A DNA stretch of 8,843 nt from Eubacteriales bacterium (GCA_028692205.1 JAQUXV010000091.1:1-8843), one strand, 5' to 3'. Shown: positions 1 to 6,339, numbered from the stretch's first letter. A program made the numbers and translations. Notes: generated by a model not told the origin, from the sequence alone.

Positions 1-84
1 CCCTTCATTCAGTTGTCGGTCGATAATCATGCCCTTGATATGCTGTGCTACGATCTCAGGAAGCCGCTGTTGATGATCGTTCAT
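1..84 (-). CDS. GntR-family transcriptional regulator, N-terminal fragment (cut by window edge)
   Basis: Only the first 28 residues are visible, and the frame runs open off the left edge. The ATG at 84-82 follows a strong purine-rich ribosome binding site (GGGAGGGAAGGAG). The sequence reads MNDHQQRLPEIVAQHIKGMI and ends in LNEG. It matches the usual opening of GntR winged-helix regulators, where a short 'lpeqva..ik..I..g.l.pG' helix precedes the DNA-binding turn. In the family, the C-terminal domain (often FCD next to organic-acid transporters) senses a metabolite. That domain is outside the window, so the subfamily cannot be read. The gene has its own consensus promoter and lies downstream of the tct operon on the same strand, so it may regulate that operon in response to the transported carboxylate. 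Family assignment rests on a short stretch and is moderately sure. Confidence 0.62.
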   Translation of the reverse strand, partial: MNDHQQRLPEIVAQHIKGMIIDRQLNEG

Positions 85-156
85 ATCACTCCTTCCCTCC
101 CGTTCGGGTTGTCGTCATGAATTGAACGTCGGACGTCAGATGTATTCTATGGTAGT

Positions 157-185
157 ATTATACCCATATGATATGATTCTGTCAA
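157..185 (-). promoter_or_regulatory. Consensus sigma-A promoter of the GntR-type gene, with overlapping dyads
   Basis: On the minus strand TTGACA (185-180) and TATAAT (162-157) are separated by exactly 17 bases, a full match to the housekeeping consensus. Transcription should begin near 150, leaving a leader of about 66 bases. Two dyads overlap it. GGTA-N6-TACC (151-164) covers the -10 box. CATAT-G-ATATG (165-175) fills the spacer. They could be operator sites for autoregulation, which is inference. The promoter call itself is strong. Confidence 0.8.
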
Positions 186-235
186 GCGGATTCTCCTTTT
201 CGCTTCCCCGGCGACGAATGTACTGCGGCAATCGG

Positions 236-268
236 AAGAAAAAGAAGCCCGGATAGAACAATTATCCG
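236..268 (-). terminator. Rho-independent terminator of the tct operon
   Basis: On the minus strand CGGATA (268-263) pairs with TATCCG (255-250) around a 7-base loop. It is followed by a pyrimidine run, GGCTTCTTTTTCTT, at about 249-236. The stem is short, but it sits between the end of tctA and the promoter of the next gene, where a terminator is expected. The 8-bp hairpin just upstream (274-297) may act with it. Confidence 0.55.
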
Positions 269-273
269 TCCTG

Positions 274-297
274 TTAGCGGGCTATTCTCCCCGCTAA
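274..297 (-). repeat. Inverted repeat / hairpin after tctA
   Basis: TTAGCGGG (274-281) and CCCGCTAA (290-297) form a perfect 8-bp stem with an 8-base loop. No T-run follows directly on either strand, so it is not a classic terminator alone. In the leftward transcript it comes just before the hairpin with the T-rich tail at 236-268, and may protect the mRNA 3' end. The rest of 298-421 holds nothing else I can name. Confidence 0.5.
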
Positions 298-421
298 GTA
301 CTTATTTTGAGAATCAAAAGAGCGCACCAAGCCCGGTAACCGCCGTTTCGCTTTGCACCCGCAAAACAGCAGCGCCCGGATTGATGCGCCCCAGCACCTG
401 AAACCCGCCGGAAAATTACCG

Positions 422-2005
422 TCAGGCCCCTTTGCCGTCCGAAGCCTTCGCTTCCTCAATCGCCTCGGCCACGTCCTCCACCTTATCGTCTCCCATTACC
501 GTGCCGGCCCGTTTATTAATCTTTCTCTGGTTAATCACGGAGAAAACCAGCGAGCCGATTGCCAGCACGATAAACACATCGCAGATCGGATGGGAAAAGA
601 TACTCAGGAAGTTGCCTTTTTCAATTTGCATAAACCGCCGGAAGTTACTTTCCGACAGCGGCCCCAGAATCAGCGCCAGCAAAATAGGCGAAAGCGGAAA
701 CTCATACTTCTGCATCAGATAGCCAAGCGCGCCGAATGCCAGCGCAACCCCTACGTCGAACAGGTTCTGGTTAATCGCATATGCGCCCACAAGGCTTACC
801 AGCAGGATCGCCGGCATCAGCACGCGTTTGTTGACGGAGATAATTTTGGAGAAGAACCGCACGCCGCCCATACCTACCAGCAGCATGGCAAAGTTGGCAA
901 GCAGCAGCGCCGCGAACACGCTGTAGACCGTAGCAAGCTCATTCACATACATCATCGGCCCGGGGGTGATCCCCTTCATAATGAACGCGCCCAGCAATAT
1001 CGCGGTTACGCTGTCACCGGGCACGCCCAGCGACAGCAGCGGAATCATCGCGCCGCCCGAGCAGCCGTTGTTGGCGGATTCTGTGGCGGCTATGCCTTCC
1101 GGCACCCCGGTGCCGAATTTCTCCGGGTGCTTGCTCATGCCCTTGGCAACACCGTAGGACACGAACGCGCTGATATCGCCGCCCGCGCCGGGAATCGCGC
1201 CGATGAAGGTGCCGATCAGCCCACCGGTAAGGATGTTCTTGCCGATGCGCCGAATATCGCTGAACGACGGCAGCACATGGGTAATTTTCACGTTGCTCTG
1301 CACGTCGTTCATTTCACCGCGCGCCATTTTCTCCACCGTGGCAAAAACCTCCGATACGGCAAACAGCCCGATCAGCGTCGGGATGAAGGGAAGCCCTTCA
1401 TACAACCCATACGTACCCTTGGGAATAAAGCGGATATAACCGCAGGTTTTATCCATGCCGACGGTGCAAAGCAGCAAGCCGAGGAACGCACTCATCAAGC
1501 CTTTGGTGATGGACTTGCCGGAAATTGCGATGATGACCGACAACCCGAACATCGCCAGCATAAACATTTCCGCCGGGCCGAAGGCCAGCGCCGCGGATGC
1601 GATGATGGGCGACAGGAACGTCATGGCCAGCGCACCGATAACACCTCCGCAGAAGGACGAAAACATCGCGATGGAAAGCGCGCGTCCCGCCTCGCCCCGC
1701 TGGCCCATGGGATAGCCGTCCAGCACGGTCGCGGCCGCGGCAGGAGTGCCGGGGGTATGGATGAGGATCGCGGAGATGGAGCCGCCGTACATGCCGCCGC
1801 AATAGATGCCCAGCAGCAGCCCGACGGAGGGGACCAGGTCCATCCCAAACGAGAACGGTATTAGCAGCGCTACGCCCATGGTTGCGGTCAGCCCCGGGAT
1901 TGCCCCGATCAGCACGCCGCCGGCAGCGCCGACAAACAGCATTAACAGAACCTGAGGATTGAGCATCACCTGCGCGTAACTTGATAACAGGAGGTTCCAA
2001 TCCAT
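422..2005 (-). CDS. tctA: Tripartite tricarboxylate transporter, large membrane subunit TctA
   Basis: This is the large permease subunit of a TTT-family secondary transporter. It moves a carboxylate delivered by the binding protein across the inner membrane, driven by an ion gradient. The 527 residues are close to the usual TctA length of about 500. The protein is strongly hydrophobic throughout. The two related halves each carry the family signature: GAIPGLTATMG at about 34-44 and GAIPGAGGDIS at about 269-279. The conserved stretch with AATESANNGCSGGAMIPLL and GVPGDSVTAILLGA (about 306-340) is typical of TctA. The C-terminal tail after about 500 is charged and cytoplasmic. The ATG at 2005 follows AGAGGTG at 7 bases. 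It is the last gene of the operon, 19 bases after tctB. The substrate cannot be read from sequence. Confidence 0.95.
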   Translation of the reverse strand: MDWNLLLSSYAQVMLNPQVLLMLFVGAAGGVLIGAIPGLTATMGVALLIPFSFGMDLVPSVGLLLGIYCGGMYGGSISAILIHTPGTPAAAATVLDGYPMGQRGEAGRALSIAMFSSFCGGVIGALAMTFLSPIIASAALAFGPAEMFMLAMFGLSVIIAISGKSITKGLMSAFLGLLLCTVGMDKTCGYIRFIPKGTYGLYEGLPFIPTLIGLFAVSEVFATVEKMARGEMNDVQSNVKITHVLPSFSDIRRIGKNILTGGLIGTFIGAIPGAGGDISAFVSYGVAKGMSKHPEKFGTGVPEGIAATESANNGCSGGAMIPLLSLGVPGDSVTAILLGAFIMKGITPGPMMYVNELATVYSVFAALLLANFAMLLVGMGGVRFFSKIISVNKRVLMPAILLVSLVGAYAINQNLFDVGVALAFGALGYLMQKYEFPLSPILLALILGPLSESNFRRFMQIEKGNFLSIFSHPICDVFIVLAIGSLVFSVINQRKINKRAGTVMGDDKVEDVAEAIEEAKASDGKGA

Positions 2006-2024
2006 CTATGCACACCTCTTTTCA

Positions 2025-2519
2025 TCAAGCAAGGGAATAGATGACTTCCAAGGGCCCAAGCGGCAGCTCGATCACGAGAACCTGCCAGAACAAAAGCCAA
2101 ACCGCCACGGAAATGGCCAGCGACAGGATCGCCATTTGGCCGTACCGCTTAAAATCCATATTCAGCATCAGTAAAAACAGCGTGACCGGCGCGAGGATCA
2201 AGAATCCAACGGGTTCCCAAAGCAGATAAAACGCGACGATCAGCACAGCGGCAACCAGCATGCGCCGTATGCCCCGGTCCCGCAGGGAAAGGGTCGGAGC
2301 CTTCTCCCATTTTTTACCCTTCAGGGCCGCCTGAACGATCAGCGCAATGGAGCAGATTACCAGCCCGGTGGCCATAATACGTGGAAAGACCTCCGGCCCC
2401 ACGGGGACGTTGGTGAACTGTTTGAATTTTGTTGTAATATAAATGGCAATAAGTCCAATGGCGATTCCGACCGCCGCGCAGACAATATTGCTGACGCGTT
2501 CGGTAAGGTGTTTTTTCAA
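2025..2519 (-). CDS. tctB: Tripartite tricarboxylate transporter, small membrane subunit TctB
   Basis: This is the small, poorly conserved four-helix membrane subunit that partners TctA. I chose the TTG at 2519-2517, giving 164 residues. It follows GGGAGGG at 6-7 bases. A longer reading from a GTG at 2534 would translate the ribosome binding site itself (Gly-Gly codons). Hydrophobic segments lie at roughly 10-30, 48-66, 87-118 and 128-150. The loop after the first segment carries GPEVFPRI at 41-48, a TctB-type motif, and the C-terminus ends LPLGPLEVIYSLA. It sits between tctC and tctA, as in most TTT operons. A hairpin separates it from tctC, so its level is probably lower than that of the binding protein. 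Confidence 0.9.
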   Translation of the reverse strand: MKKHLTERVSNIVCAAVGIAIGLIAIYITTKFKQFTNVPVGPEVFPRIMATGLVICSIALIVQAALKGKKWEKAPTLSLRDRGIRRMLVAAVLIVAFYLLWEPVGFLILAPVTLFLLMLNMDFKRYGQMAILSLAISVAVWLLFWQVLVIELPLGPLEVIYSLA

Positions 2520-2540
2520 TGAAATCCCTCCCACTCAGAA

Positions 2541-2575
2541 ACGGACAGGCGGATGGTTGTCGTCCGCCTGTCCGT
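2541..2575 (-). promoter_or_regulatory. Intercistronic hairpin between tctC and tctB
   Basis: ACGGACAGGCGGA (2541-2553) and TCCGCCTGTCCGT (2563-2575) form a perfect 13-bp stem. A G-T wobble and a G-C pair can extend it to 15 bp with a 5-base loop. It begins 21 bases after the tctC stop and ends about 10 bases before the tctB ribosome binding site. The minus-strand sequence after the stem is TTCTGAGTGG, so there is no real T-run. I read it as an mRNA-stabilising or partial-termination element that raises the ratio of binding protein to membrane subunits, as is common in solute-binding-protein operons. The structure is seen; the role is inferred. Confidence 0.75.
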
Positions 2576-2596
2576 ATGATTACGGGAACTGTTCGT

Positions 2597-3562
2597 TTAC
2601 TCGGTCAGGCCCAGCGCTTCCATGGTGGACTTGACGTCGGTATAGTTCTGTTTCAGGAACGCGGTAAAGTCTTCCGTGTTCTGGTAGGCGATGGTCAGGG
2701 CGGAGTTCTTCATGAATTCTACGAAATCCGGATCCTCCACGGCCTTGGCAAACGTATCCGCCAGTATCTGCCTGATTTCGGGGTCCACGCCCTTGGGCAG
2801 GGCAAGGCCGCGCCATGTGCCGTATACGATGTCATATCCCTGCTCCTGGAAGGTGGGTACATCCGGGAAGAGTTCTGCACGTTTGGTGTCCATTACGCCC
2901 AGTACCGTCAGGTTACCCGCTTCCACCTGCGAACGAACTTCGCCCAGCGAAACGGAAACCGCCTGAATATGGCCGCCCGCCAGCGCCGTTACGGCGGCGG
3001 CGGCGCCTTCAAACGCCACGTGTTCCACTTCGATGCCGGTGGCCTGCGCCAGCAGACCGGCGCCGATATGCCAGACCGACGCAGGGGCGGAGTTGCCGAT
3101 GTTTACCGTGCCGGGGTTCGCCTTGCAATAGGCGACGAAAGAATCAATATCCGTTACGTTGTTTTCCTGCGCCCAGGCCGTGTTCACGGTCAGCGCCGCC
3201 GCATCGGTGTTCACGCGGCAGATCAGATCGTAATCCTCGTAGGACACATCGCCGGTGCCCTGCGGAATATACGTGGAAAGTTCGAAGGTAATCATGCCCA
3301 TGGTATATCCATCCGGCTTCGCGGTCATGATGGCGCTGTGGCCGATCAGGCCGCCGCCGCCGGTTTTGTTTTCAACGGTGATCGTCTGGCCGAGGATTTT
3401 TTCCGCCGCCAGAGACAGCGCGCGCAAGCAGGAATCGGTGCCGCCGCCGGCGCTCCAGGGGCAGATCATGGTAATGCCTTTGGTGGGATAATCCGCCGCC
3501 AGCGCGGAGGTTGTTCCGAGAACCATCAGGACAGCAAGAACCATTGCCAAGACTTTCTTCAT
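2597..3562 (-). CDS. tctC: Tripartite tricarboxylate transporter substrate-binding protein TctC (Bug family)
   Basis: This is the extracytoplasmic binding protein that captures the carboxylate and passes it to TctB/TctA. The 321 residues match the family length. Residues 1-22 form a signal peptide (MKKVLAMVLAVLMVLGTTSALA) with an ALA cleavage site and no lipobox cysteine. Family motifs follow: PWSAGGGTD at about 35-43, VENKTGGGGLIG at 63-74, AKPDGYTMGM at 81-90, NIGNSAPASVWHI at 154-166, and FPDVPTFQEQGYDI at 232-245. I chose the ATG at 3562 because a GGGGGG tract sits 7 bases before it. The ATG at 3577 would translate that tract and spoil the signal peptide. It is first in the operon, just after the promoter and operator. 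The ligand is unknown; Bug proteins bind many carboxylates. Confidence 0.94.
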   Translation of the reverse strand: MKKVLAMVLAVLMVLGTTSALAADYPTKGITMICPWSAGGGTDSCLRALSLAAEKILGQTITVENKTGGGGLIGHSAIMTAKPDGYTMGMITFELSTYIPQGTGDVSYEDYDLICRVNTDAAALTVNTAWAQENNVTDIDSFVAYCKANPGTVNIGNSAPASVWHIGAGLLAQATGIEVEHVAFEGAAAAVTALAGGHIQAVSVSLGEVRSQVEAGNLTVLGVMDTKRAELFPDVPTFQEQGYDIVYGTWRGLALPKGVDPEIRQILADTFAKAVEDPDFVEFMKNSALTIAYQNTEDFTAFLKQNYTDVKSTMEALGLTE

Positions 3563-3597
3563 GGTGAAACCCCCCATTTTTCATTCAGTTTTCCAGC

Positions 3598-3615
3598 GTT
3601 GTAAGCCCTTACAAC
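3598..3615 (-). promoter_or_regulatory. Palindromic operator candidate of the tct operon
   Basis: GTTGTAAG and CTTACAAC face each other with a 2-base centre (GTTGTAAGGGCTTACAAC on the minus strand). The site lies about 4-21 bases after the expected transcription start, where a bound repressor would block RNA polymerase. The pattern T-GT...AC-A suits GntR/FadR-type regulators, and one is encoded downstream of the operon. The perfect dyad is seen; the regulator assignment is inferred. I found no second copy in the window. Confidence 0.65.
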
Positions 3616-3624
3616 TTTGTCATA

Positions 3625-3653
3625 ATTATATCAATTTTACCACGCCTTGTCAA
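3625..3653 (-). promoter_or_regulatory. Consensus sigma-A promoter of the tctCBA operon
   Basis: On the minus strand TTGACA (3653-3648) and TATAAT (3630-3625) are 17 bases apart, a full match to consensus. The start of transcription is expected near 3618. This gives a leader of about 56 bases that contains the palindrome at 3598-3615 and ends at the tctC ribosome binding site. A promoter this strong suggests the operon is held off by a repressor rather than needing an activator (inference). Confidence 0.88.
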
Positions 3654-3917
3654 TTGTAAATTTTTCCTCCATATACAAACATAAGCACGACTGCCATCGC
3701 AGCGGCGCACGCTGTCCGGCGTTCCTGTTCCCTGAACGGCATCGGCGGAGTGCGGCGCCCTGCCGTATCCGTACAACCCGGTTTACCGGTCAAGGTATAT
3801 GTTCCCGGATTGCACGCGAACAAAACCGGCACCTCCGGCTATGGCAATGCCCAGACGGTTCACCGAGGCATCTGCCGCCATCACGGCAACGGACACAGCC
3901 ATTTGCACGCCACATGG
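3654..3917. other. Divergent intergenic region, no gene recognised
   Basis: This stretch lies between the leftward tct promoter and the rightward promoter of the DUF3795 gene. Frames here are open by chance on both strands, but none has a ribosome binding site with a recognisable protein, and their composition is not protein-like. The leftmost part is A/T-rich and may include an upstream element of the tct promoter. I see no further repeat or structure. Confidence 0.45.
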
Positions 3918-3946
3918 TTGCTATCCCGCGCACGCTATGTTATCAT
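3918..3946 (+). promoter_or_regulatory. Probable promoter of the DUF3795 gene
   Basis: TTGCTA (3918-3923) and TATCAT (3941-3946) are 17 bases apart, and TG one base before the -10 box makes it an extended -10. The -35 match is 4 of 6. Transcription would begin near 3953, about 50 bases before the start codon. Confidence 0.5.
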
Positions 3947-4004
3947 CTGCCTACAGGTTATTTAGCTTCGCCAAATTTGCCGAAAAACCGCCGGAGGTGT
4001 GACC

Positions 4005-4511
4005 ATGCCGGATATTGCATACGGATATTGCGGAATGCCCTGCGCTTTGTGTACGCGCTATCGCATCGACGGCCCCAGCCGGTGCCCCGGCTGCTCCCAC
4101 AATGGTTATTACACGAAACCCTGCAAGGTACACCATTGCTGCAAACAGAAAGGGCTGGTGCACTGCGGCGTCTGTGCCAATTTTCCCTGTACAATGTTGG
4201 GCAAGATGGGCGATTTTCGTGATCTGAGTACCAACCACGTTAAAGAACGCACCTGCAAAAACATTGCCGAAACCGGGTTCGATGTTTGGTACCGCGAGTA
4301 TACGGAGCGTGCCGAGCTGCTGACGGAAGCTTTACAGCGCTATAATAACGGTCGTATGAAGCGCTATCTTTGCGAGCTGTTCATTCAACAGGATCTTCAA
4401 ACGCTTCGCACCCTTATGCAAAAAGCCGAAACGCTTGCCGATCTGCCCGCGAAAGAAGCTGGAAAAGGCTTTCAGGCAATCGTTGCTGAAACGCTTGCAA
4501 CAGCGGAGTAA
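4005..4511 (+). CDS. DUF3795 family cysteine-rich protein
   Basis: The 168-residue protein matches the DUF3795 pattern: an N-terminal cysteine-rich domain that opens YGYCGMPCALC (residues 7-16). Next come CPGC (27-30), PCKVHHCC (39-46), and KGLVHCGVCANFPC (49-62). With Cys84 and Cys123 there are 13 cysteines. Their spacing suggests a metal site, either zinc or an iron-sulfur cluster, but none is proven for the family as far as I know, and the function is unknown. From about 95 on the protein is helical and charged without a recognised domain. There is no signal peptide or membrane segment, so it should be cytoplasmic. The ATG at 4005 follows GGAGG at 7 bases. A GTG at 3999 is in frame but too close to that site. 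It appears to be a single-gene unit. Confidence 0.85.
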   Translation: MPDIAYGYCGMPCALCTRYRIDGPSRCPGCSHNGYYTKPCKVHHCCKQKGLVHCGVCANFPCTMLGKMGDFRDLSTNHVKERTCKNIAETGFDVWYREYTERAELLTEALQRYNNGRMKRYLCELFIQQDLQTLRTLMQKAETLADLPAKEAGKGFQAIVAETLATAE

Positions 4512-4749
4512 CCGGAAATCGGCTTTCCCTTCCAATCGCCCGAGCGAAAACACAGCGCCGTTCCTCGGCGTCCACCCGTTTTACAGCCACAACAGTCTTT
4601 CCAGTACTGTGCGGGATAGTTTTTCGGAACGTTTTTGCAGATTGTGCTGTTTTCACGGCCTCTGTCGACTTTTTCATGCTTAGCGACCGCGACAGCGCCA
4701 TTGTTTGTCTGCCCTTCATTCCACATTGTTTGAATGGATGGTCTTTCGC
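4512..4749. other. Intergenic region after the DUF3795 gene, no convincing gene
   Basis: Just after the stop, GGAAA-TCGGC-TTTCC (4514-4528) can form a 5-bp hairpin, but no T-run follows, so it is at best a weak terminator. Two minus-strand frames are open across about 4470-4790 and overlap each other and the end of the DUF3795 gene. Neither has a good ribosome binding site or a recognisable product. I treat them as chance. Confidence 0.4.
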
Positions 4750-4778
4750 TTGTTTATACGGCGTAATCCTGCTATAAT
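4750..4778 (+). promoter_or_regulatory. Promoter of the GNAT acetyltransferase gene
   Basis: TTGTTT (4750-4755) and TATAAT (4773-4778) are 17 bases apart. TG one base before the -10 box gives an extended -10. Transcription should begin near 4785, with a leader of about 70 bases to the GTG start. Confidence 0.68.
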
Positions 4779-4853
4779 GCCAAAGCGAAATCCCCACCTG
4801 TTCAAAACCAAGAGGAAGAAGTTCCTACATATAGTTTAAGGAGTCCTGAAAAC

Positions 4854-5372
4854 GTGAACAACGTCTGTGAACCAACCCATTTCCACCTCCGTTCCGCCGC
4901 CCCCTGTGACCGGGATGCCCTACTAGTGCTCTACCGCGGATTGATCCGGGCGATGGAGCAGCTTCAGCCGGAGGACGACGGAACCGACGACGCCCTGTTG
5001 CTATCCTGGATTGACGGCGCACTGGAAGGCGGAAGCTCACACATCATCGTTGCCGAAGCCGACGGGGGTAACCTCGCCGGTTTTACAAGGGTACAAGCGA
5101 AAAGCCGCCCATCCGATCAGGATGTAGCCGTACAGGAACCGTACGCCAAGCTCAGCGACCTGTATGTTTCGCCCGACGCCCGCCGCAATGGGCTGGCCGG
5201 GCGGCTAATGGCCGAAGCGGAGCGCTGGGCCGGAGACAGGGCGCTGGTTCGCATGGTTTTGAACGTTTATGAAAATAACGCCGCCGCACGGAAACTGTAT
5301 CATTCCATCGGTTATCGCGATCAGGCCGCCATTACCCTGCACCGCATCCGCATGGTAAAGGAGCTGGCCTGA
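4854..5372 (+). CDS. GNAT family N-acetyltransferase
   Basis: The 172-residue protein fits a single GNAT domain, which moves an acetyl group from acetyl-CoA to an amine on a small molecule or protein. Strand 4 and motif A read LSDLYVSPDARRNGLAGRLM (about 100-119). RRNGLAG (110-116) is the R-x-x-G-x-A pyrophosphate-binding loop for CoA. Motif B follows as LNVYENNAAARKLYHSIGY (136-154), typical of RimI-like enzymes. The N-terminal part begins with the usual FHLRSAAPCDRDALLVLY strand-helix (10-27). It starts at GTG (4854), 10 bases after AAGGAG, since no ATG fits. It is a single-gene unit with its own promoter. The acceptor cannot be read from sequence. Confidence 0.9.
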   Translation: MNNVCEPTHFHLRSAAPCDRDALLVLYRGLIRAMEQLQPEDDGTDDALLLSWIDGALEGGSSHIIVAEADGGNLAGFTRVQAKSRPSDQDVAVQEPYAKLSDLYVSPDARRNGLAGRLMAEAERWAGDRALVRMVLNVYENNAAARKLYHSIGYRDQAAITLHRIRMVKELA

Positions 5373-5388
5373 ACATTTCTTTTCTTCT

Positions 5389-5408
5389 GAAAGAGCTGTT
5401 TCTTTTTT
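5389..5408 (+). terminator. Weak terminator candidate after the GNAT gene
   Basis: GAAA (5389-5392) can pair with TTTC (5399-5402) around a 6-base loop, followed by TTTTTT (5403-5408). The position, 17 bases past the stop, and the T-run fit. The stem is only 4 bp, so the call is tentative. Confidence 0.3.
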
Positions 5409-5482
5409 GAGAAGATTCGCCTTATCAGGGTATTCGAAAAATCGTCGGGTAAAGGATAATATAATTGCCTTACCAATTTCGT

Positions 5483-5555
5483 GGCAGCGCAGTGCCGGTT
5501 CATGCGAGGGAAGCCGCTGAAAAACACCGCCGCTTCACGGGCGCTTCAGCTTGGC
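5483..5555 (+). ncRNA. Possible structured leader upstream of the flavin-binding gene
   Basis: Two stems follow each other. GGCA-N6-TGCC lies at 5483-5496. In the larger one, GCCGCTGAA (5513-5521) pairs with TTCAGC-tt-GGC (5545-5555), and CGCC/GGCG (5528-5531/5540-5543) nests inside. A TATAAT at 5460-5465 could start a transcript just before, though I see no -35 box at the right distance. It matches no riboswitch class I recognise, and it is not the FMN type. It may be chance structure. Confidence 0.25.
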
Positions 5556-5603
5556 TCGGTAATACGATTCCACACAAAGCATAAAGAGCTTATTCTCCAC
5601 ATA

Positions 5604-5609
5604 TATAAT
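5604..5609 (+). promoter_or_regulatory. Candidate -10 box before the flavin-binding gene
   Basis: TATAAT lies 26 bases before the start codon, which would give a very short leader of about 19 bases. No acceptable -35 box lies 16-18 bases upstream. The other TATAAT at 5460-5465 is an alternative. Confidence 0.35.
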
Positions 5610-5634
5610 AGTTGCCCAAAGGAGAGAAATAACC

Positions 5635-6093
5635 ATGGAAGCGCGTTTTCAAAAGAAGCTCAACGATGTCTACGACCAGCTTGGCGCAAGCCGGAAAATG
5701 GTGCTTGCGACGTCGCTTCAGGATCACGTTACCGCCCGGACGATGAGCGTTGTCATTCGCAACGGCCGCTTCTACTTCCAGACGGATCGCACTTTTCGCA
5801 AGTACCGGCAGTTGGCCGGTAACGCAAACGTCGCTCTGTGTTACGACAACGTTCAGGTGGAAGGCATCTGCAGGGAAGTCGGCGCACCGATGGACGACAG
5901 TGCCTTCTGCGAAGCTTTCAAAGCCGCCTTTCCCGGTTCGTTTCACGCCTACACCGCACTTTCAAACGAACGGTTTTTTGAAGTCGTTCCCGTTGTGATA
6001 CAGCGATGGCTGTATGAAGACGGCAAGCCATTTGTGGAACAGTTCGATCTGCCGGCCGAAGCTTACCGCAAAGAAGAATACGTCGGGGAATGA
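5635..6093 (+). CDS. Pyridoxamine 5'-phosphate oxidase-like (split-barrel flavin-binding) protein
   Basis: The 152 residues fit the small PNPOx-like split beta-barrel family, whose members bind FMN or a related flavin as dimers and often act as oxidoreductases. The segment VTARTMSVVIRNGRFYFQT (32-50), followed by DRTFRKYRQLAGNANVALCY (51-70), is the usual barrel and cofactor region. The 'T...ARTMS' strand and the 'K..qL..N..VALC' helix-strand are the clearest marks. The later VQVEGICREVG (74-83) is the family's 'v.G.a..v' strand. The ATG at 5635 follows AAAGGAG at 10 bases. It has no neighbours in an operon, so its substrate is unknown. It is not a full PdxH, which is longer (over 200 residues) and carries a distinctive C-terminus missing here. 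Confidence 0.85.
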   Translation: MEARFQKKLNDVYDQLGASRKMVLATSLQDHVTARTMSVVIRNGRFYFQTDRTFRKYRQLAGNANVALCYDNVQVEGICREVGAPMDDSAFCEAFKAAFPGSFHAYTALSNERFFEVVPVVIQRWLYEDGKPFVEQFDLPAEAYRKEEYVGE

Positions 6094-6185
6094 ACGCAAC
6101 GCCATATTTAGGCAGCTGTTGCTCTTCCACAGGATGCACGAGGTTCGAATATACTTTCGCGAATACTCAATCTCTTTCATTCTCA

Positions 6186-6233
6186 GCGCGGTGCCGGTGG
6201 TGGCCTTTGGGTTCCCGGCGCGGCGCTTTTCTT
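6186..6233 (+). terminator. Rho-independent terminator after the flavin-binding gene
   Basis: GCGC-g-GTGCCGG (6186-6197) pairs with CCGGCGC-g-GCGC (6215-6226). This is a 12-bp G/C-rich stem with one G-G mismatch and one wobble, followed by TTTTCTT (6227-6233). It is 92 bases past the stop codon. Confidence 0.5.
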
Positions 6234-6279
6234 CGCCCGTCTACTACGGCAGTATAATCGGTTCGTTTTCATTCAAATC

Positions 6280-6330
6280 GCCCGCGAACGAAACTTGCTC
6301 GATGCATGTTTCCTTTCGCGGGCTGTTTTT
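6280..6330 (+). terminator. Strong rho-independent terminator (plus strand)
   Basis: GCCCGCGAA (6280-6288) pairs perfectly with TTCGCGGGC (6315-6323). Above a small internal loop, GAAAC (6290-6294) pairs with GTTTC (6308-6312). TGTTTTT follows. No T-run lies on the other side, so it works for rightward transcription only. It is the second such hairpin after the flavin-binding gene. Confidence 0.75.
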
Positions 6331-6339
6331 ACGGTTGAA

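Noticed and set aside
353..1864. A 503-residue open frame on the plus strand opposite tctA
   Set aside because: It lies wholly antisense to a clear transporter gene, is rich in His/Arg/Gln as expected from the reversed codons of a G/C-rich gene, and has no recognisable domain or ribosome binding site.
2519..3604. A 361-residue open frame on the plus strand opposite tctC
   Set aside because: Antisense shadow of tctC. Its composition is not protein-like, and its start lies in the tctB leader.
3654..4004. Possible gene remnant between the tct promoter and the DUF3795 gene
   Set aside because: I read all frames for a broken protein (including PAAR-like patterns) and saw nothing consistent over more than a few residues.
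4414..4797. Minus-strand open frames of 127 and 84 residues between the DUF3795 and GNAT genes
   Set aside because: The two overlap in different frames, one runs into the end of the DUF3795 gene, and neither has a good ribosome binding site or family resemblance.
5483..5555. FMN or cobalamin riboswitch before the flavin-binding gene
   Set aside because: The conserved blocks of these riboswitches are absent; only generic stems are present.
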